A DNA stretch of 40,660 nucleotides from an uncultured Colwellia sp. GTDB lineage: Bacteria; Pseudomonadota; Gammaproteobacteria; Enterobacterales; Alteromonadaceae. The stretch covers positions 1 through 40,660 of the forward strand of contig CAJXUT010000003.1 in assembly GCA_913061365.1 (NCBI GenBank), written 5' to 3'. A program made the position numbers and the translations under genes. The notes beneath the pieces were generated by a model. It searched no databases, was not told the origin of the DNA, and saw only the letters and a program-made list of their open reading frames with translations. Below are positions 36,927-40,660 of the stretch, one piece after another. Numbering within the stretch: position 1 is the stretch's first letter; each line of letters starts with the position of its first letter.

Positions 36927-37889
36927 CTAATGGCTAAATACGATCTCTACGAAATGGTGTAATCCATCAATAGAAGACATAGAAGCCGCTAAAATGAATA
37001 TGACTAAAATAAGCGTCATCCACTTATTAACGGGCTTTAAGGTAAGTTGTCCTAGTAAAAAATAAATACGTTGATCCAATACATCAGCACCAAAACTGGC
37101 AACGAGTTCATTACTTTTTATTGGTGAATATAAAGCATTTAAGCGAGCCACTCTAACCAATGTGATAGCAACAAATGTGGGCGTTAGCTTATCGTTAACA
37201 ACGGCATTATCAGCTGCTTGTTCCATTGCAAGTGTCATATGAAGCTTTAAACGCGTTGCTAATGATGGAATGAAAAAAGCAGCAAATAAGCTAAAGAGCC
37301 ATTTCTTTAATGGATCGTTATTTTTTGCATGTGCTTTTTCATGTGCTAAAACAACTTCAACTTCAGCTTCTGTCATTTCTTTTAACATGCCAGAGGTTAC
37401 ATAGCATTTTTTATGGATAAAGCCTGCAGTAAAGGCACTTGCTTTAGGCATATCAATTTCAAAAACATTATCGGTTAAAGGTTTTGCAAAATGCGTTAAG
37501 GATTTTAAGTTATGGTGATGCTGCTTCAATTGAACAAACTTTTTTCCTAGAATAAAGCAACTAAACACTAACGCTATGATTAGGGTTGCTCCGTGCCAAG
37601 TTGACCAGCTAAATACAGCCATGTGGTGCCAATGTGCAAACTCTGTTTCCGCCTCAAATGCCTTAGATGATAGGTAGCCATTGAGGAAGAATAGCGCAAC
37701 ACCAATACTTGTTAACCAAGGCATTGTAATCAATAACCATAATGCAACTTTTCGAGATTGTACTTGTATGGTTAAAAAAGATTGTGTCATTAATGATGCG
37801 ACTATTGAAACAGCTACATTAGCAATAACAAACGTAATTATTATGATTGTTAGGGTGTTCAATACAATAGCCAATGTGCCTTCAATCAT
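36927..37889 (-). CDS. M56 (BlaR1/MecR1-like) membrane metallopeptidase
   Basis: Polytopic; zinc motif VLAHEKAHAKNNDPLKKW (HExxH); AMEQAADNAV; lacks a C-terminal penicillin-binding sensor domain. Confidence 0.88.
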   Translation of the reverse strand: MIEGTLAIVLNTLTIIIITFVIANVAVSIVASLMTQSFLTIQVQSRKVALWLLITMPWLTSIGVALFFLNGYLSSKAFEAETEFAHWHHMAVFSWSTWHGATLIIALVFSCFILGKKFVQLKQHHHNLKSLTHFAKPLTDNVFEIDMPKASAFTAGFIHKKCYVTSGMLKEMTEAEVEVVLAHEKAHAKNNDPLKKWLFSLFAAFFIPSLATRLKLHMTLAMEQAADNAVVNDKLTPTFVAITLVRVARLNALYSPIKSNELVASFGADVLDQRIYFLLGQLTLKPVNKWMTLILVIFILAASMSSIDGLHHFVEIVFSH

Positions 37890-37892
37890 CTG

Positions 37893-38276
37893 TTACTTGC
37901 CTTGTGATAATTTTTCACGTTGAACTTCAATTAATGCTTCTAACCTATTGAGTTGCTCTTCATTGCAATCTTTTGACATGGAAGAAAATGCTGCGATTAA
38001 ACTATTTTCTTCATCTGAGATAAAGTCACTTGTAACAGATTGAATAAGTTGACCAATAAGGTCCTGCCTTTCTACTTTAGGATAGTATTGAAAAGCATTA
38101 CCAACTTTATGGCGAGATAATAATTCTTTCTTGTAAAGTCGATCTAAGGTGCTTTGATAAGTATTTAAGCTACCCCCTCTGATTTTTTCAAAGTGAGTAA
38201 ATACTGCTTTAACGTCTGCACAGTCGTGCTTCCATAAATATTGCAATACTAACTTTTCCAATTCCCCAATTTGCAT
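37893..38276 (-). CDS. BlaI/MecI/CopY family transcriptional repressor
   Basis: IGELEKLVLQYLWKHDCADVKAVFTHFEKIRGGSLNTYQSTLDRLYKKELLSRHKVGNAFQYYP. Confidence 0.93.
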   Translation of the reverse strand: MQIGELEKLVLQYLWKHDCADVKAVFTHFEKIRGGSLNTYQSTLDRLYKKELLSRHKVGNAFQYYPKVERQDLIGQLIQSVTSDFISDEENSLIAAFSSMSKDCNEEQLNRLEALIEVQREKLSQGK

Positions 38277-38291
38277 TTATATATCCTCGTA

Positions 38292-38354
38292 CTAAAACCG
38301 ACTGTCAATAGGTTTAATATATAATAGCTAAAACCGACCGTCAATAGGTTTTAG
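38292..38354 (-). promoter_or_regulatory. Two 27-bp repeat/dyad boxes, candidate BlaI-like operator
   Basis: CTAAAACCGACTGTCAATAGGTTTAAT (38292-38318) and CTAAAACCGACCGTCAATAGGTTTTAG (38328-38354), directly upstream of the repressor gene. Confidence 0.75.
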
Positions 38355-38472
38355 TTGTAGTAAAGAAAAAGTTGATACTCTTTTGTTATAAAGTGATTAA
38401 GTTTATATACACAGCAAGGAGAAATTAATTTTTTAGCAGAGAGAAGAGTCAAAAGGGAATGAGCCAATTACC

Positions 38473-39087
38473 CTAAGCGATATATCCTATTACTAATTCT
38501 TTTAGTACAGGGAAAACAGAAGCGATCAAAAGTGCTGCCATAGATAAATTAAACATTTTTTGATGCTTTGGGGTATTGAGATATTTTTTAATTCCTCTGC
38601 CAAAAAGTAACCAAATGCCAACACAAGGAAAGGCGACAATAAAAAATATCACCGAAATAATGAAAACTTGTGGCATTAAATCAGAAGCAATAGATGTGTA
38701 AGCTGAAACGGCACCTGTTGCCATTACCCATGCTTTAGGATTTACCCATTGAAATAATGCTGCCTGAGTGAAGCTTAATGGTTTAGCATTTTTGGTCTCT
38801 AGTGATGTCGGTGTAGATGATGCAATTAACCAAGATAAATATAATAGATAGACAACACCTAAGACTTTAATTATCTCGTGAAATATAGGGTACGTTTCAA
38901 ATACAACACTAAAGCCTAAACCAACCATAAGTACCATGGCAGGAAACCCAAAACAAATGCCTAATAAGTGGGGAATACTCTTTTTAACACCATAATTAAG
39001 GCCTGACGTCATAATCATTATATTATTGGGGCCAGGCGTCATGGTTGTTGATGCTGCAAAGATAAAAATTGCTAAATAAAATTCCAT
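38473..39087 (-). CDS. LysE family translocator
   Basis: FAASTTMTPGPNNIMIMTSGLNYG and QWVNPKAWVMATGAVSAYT. Confidence 0.93.
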   Translation of the reverse strand: MEFYLAIFIFAASTTMTPGPNNIMIMTSGLNYGVKKSIPHLLGICFGFPAMVLMVGLGFSVVFETYPIFHEIIKVLGVVYLLYLSWLIASSTPTSLETKNAKPLSFTQAALFQWVNPKAWVMATGAVSAYTSIASDLMPQVFIISVIFFIVAFPCVGIWLLFGRGIKKYLNTPKHQKMFNLSMAALLIASVFPVLKELVIGYIA

Positions 39088-39289
39088 ATATTTTTAAGTC
39101 TCTTTACTATCTAATATTTTATCTGTGTGCATTTTAGGCTAATGTAATCTTTTTATTGTTAAGAATTTTAATATGTTACTCATAACAGCCTATCGATTCA
39201 ATGTGAAAATAAAGTACTCACAAAGAGACTTTTAGCGGTAAAATAGAAAATACTGTATTGGTCTTTTTTATACTTGGGTTTTCTAGTAA

Positions 39290-40632
39290 ATGGAATCTAT
39301 TTCTACCAGCTTTTTCTGTCGATTCATTGGTGTTGCCACTGAAATAAAAATTAATGAAAGTGAAGTAATCATTGAAGTTGAAAATAGAGTGATTCAGCTG
39401 AAATGGGAAGAGCTAATTGTGCCTCCATTATTTCATTTAAGCTTTTTTGGGCAAATACTTACTTTTAAAACAGTCGAACAAAACTATGTTTTTACAATGC
39501 TTGCTTATAGTGCGAAGCGACAACAAAAAGAAAACTGTGAGCGTTTGTGGGCATCTGTCAATATTCAACGTGTAGAAACATTATTATCAACGATAAAAAA
39601 AATCACAACGAATCAATACTTACGTCAATCATCTATTGAGAAAATTCACATAGCAGTAAAGCAAGAAGCTAAGCGTTGGTTCCCTTGGGTGAACTTAGCC
39701 AAATGGGGCAAAAGAGATGAAACATGGATAAAGCTTACTGAAAAACTACAATTATTGTCACTTCATCAACGTTGGAGTAGTGAGGAAGTAGAAAACTTGC
39801 GAGAGAACTTTATTACTAAGCAATTACAGCGTTATCAAACCTTTTTTGATGAAGTAGAATCAAACCCGCTAACTGAATATCAACGTCGAGCCTGTATTAT
39901 AGATAATGACAATAACTTGTTGTTAGCTGGAGCAGGAACGGGGAAAACCAGTGTTATGGTTGGCAGAGCAGGGTATCTTCTCAATAGTGGGCAAGCGCAA
40001 AATAATGATATTTTATTATTAGCTTATGGACGCAAAGCTGCAGATGAAATGGATGAAAGAATTAGAGATAAGCTCGCAACTGATAAAATTAGTGCCACGA
40101 CTTTTCATAGTTTAGGGTTAAATATTATCGCCCAAGTTGAAGGCAATAAACCTACTTTATCTATTTTAGCAGAAGATGAAAAAACAAAATATTCTTGGGT
40201 ACAACAACATTTTGTAAAATGTCTTAATGAAGTTGCTGAATATCGAGCGTTAGTTGTTGAGTATTTAAGCCACTATTACTATGTTGAACGTAGCGCTTTT
40301 GATTTTATAAGCTTAGGTGAGGGGTATCAGTATTTTAATGATAATGATATTCGAAGCTTTAAAGATGAGCAGTTGAATAATTTCGGTGAGCTTTATATTG
40401 CTAATAGCTTATTCAGTCATGGAATAGAGTACCAATACAAGCCGAAATATGTCTATGATGTTAAAACGACTGAAGGCAAAGTATATCGTCCTAATTTCTT
40501 TCTTCCAGAATTAAATATTTATATTGAGTTTTATCTTATTGATGAGAACGGAAATACACCTGTTTATATTGATGAAGATGCCTATCATAAAAATATTGAA
40601 TGGAAACAATCTACACATCAAAAAAATAAAAC
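39290..40632 (+). CDS. helD: UvrD/HelD-like DNA helicase (DNA helicase IV), N-terminal part, truncated by contig end; absent from ORF track
   Basis: Translation from ATG 39290: MESISTSFFCRFIGVATEIKINES...NPLTEYQRRACIIDNDNNLLLAGAGTGKTSVMVGRAGYLL...LLAYGRKAADEMDERI; Walker A GAGTGKT; open to the adapter. Confidence 0.88.
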
Positions 40633-40660
40633 CTGTCTCTTATACACATCTCCGAGCCCA
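40633..40660. other. Nextera adapter (reverse complement), sequencing artefact
   Basis: CTGTCTCTTATACACATCTCCGAGCCCA; would add 'CLLYTSPSP' to the helicase translation. Confidence 0.98.

Noticed and set aside
36927-38276. Beta-lactam resistance regulation by the BlaI/M56 pair
   Set aside because: No beta-lactamase gene nearby and the M56 protein lacks a penicillin-binding domain; adjacency to metal efflux genes favours another signal.
1-40660. CRISPR arrays, tRNA/rRNA genes, integrases, transposases, phage genes
   Set aside because: None recognised; the only tandem repeats are the in-frame 36-bp units at 21256-21384 and the two operator boxes at 38292-38354.

Overview
The window is a 40.6 kb contig from an AT-rich marine-type gammaproteobacterium. 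The Colwellia/Thalassotalea-like assignment is inferred from protein style only. Untrimmed Nextera adapter lies at both ends (about 1-36 and 40633-40660). From left to right it contains: a truncated 3-hydroxyisobutyrate dehydrogenase-like CDS, YitT-family protein, exodeoxyribonuclease I, a stand-alone PaaN-like aldehyde dehydrogenase, and two divergent AraC/XylS-type regulators. These are followed by a ~21 kb aromatic catabolic cluster (about 7.8-28.5 kb): BenC-like 2Fe-2S/FAD reductase, degenerate M20-fold protein, two amidase-signature enzymes, extradiol dioxygenase, meta-cleavage hydrolase, lipocalin-like protein, carbazole-dioxygenase (CarAa)-like Rieske oxygenase, a YCF48/RND(MMPL)/DUF1302/DUF1329 membrane module, and a four-gene meta-cleavage lower pathway. 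Downstream are an orphan ParD-like antitoxin, a NUC1-type endonuclease, a heavy-metal efflux operon (BlaI-M56-CzcCBA-HupE-anchor), a LysE exporter and a truncated HelD-like helicase missing from the ORF track. The main discoveries are: (1) a 36-bp bipartite promoter element matching the XylS/BenR half-site TGCA-N6-GGNTA, present three times and only found upstream of the reductase, oxygenase and lower-pathway units, which ties dispersed genes into one probable regulon; (2) an apparently uncharacterised pathway combining a CarAa-like oxygenase with amidases and extradiol cleavage; (3) an M20-family protein that appears to have lost its whole metal-binding/catalytic set.
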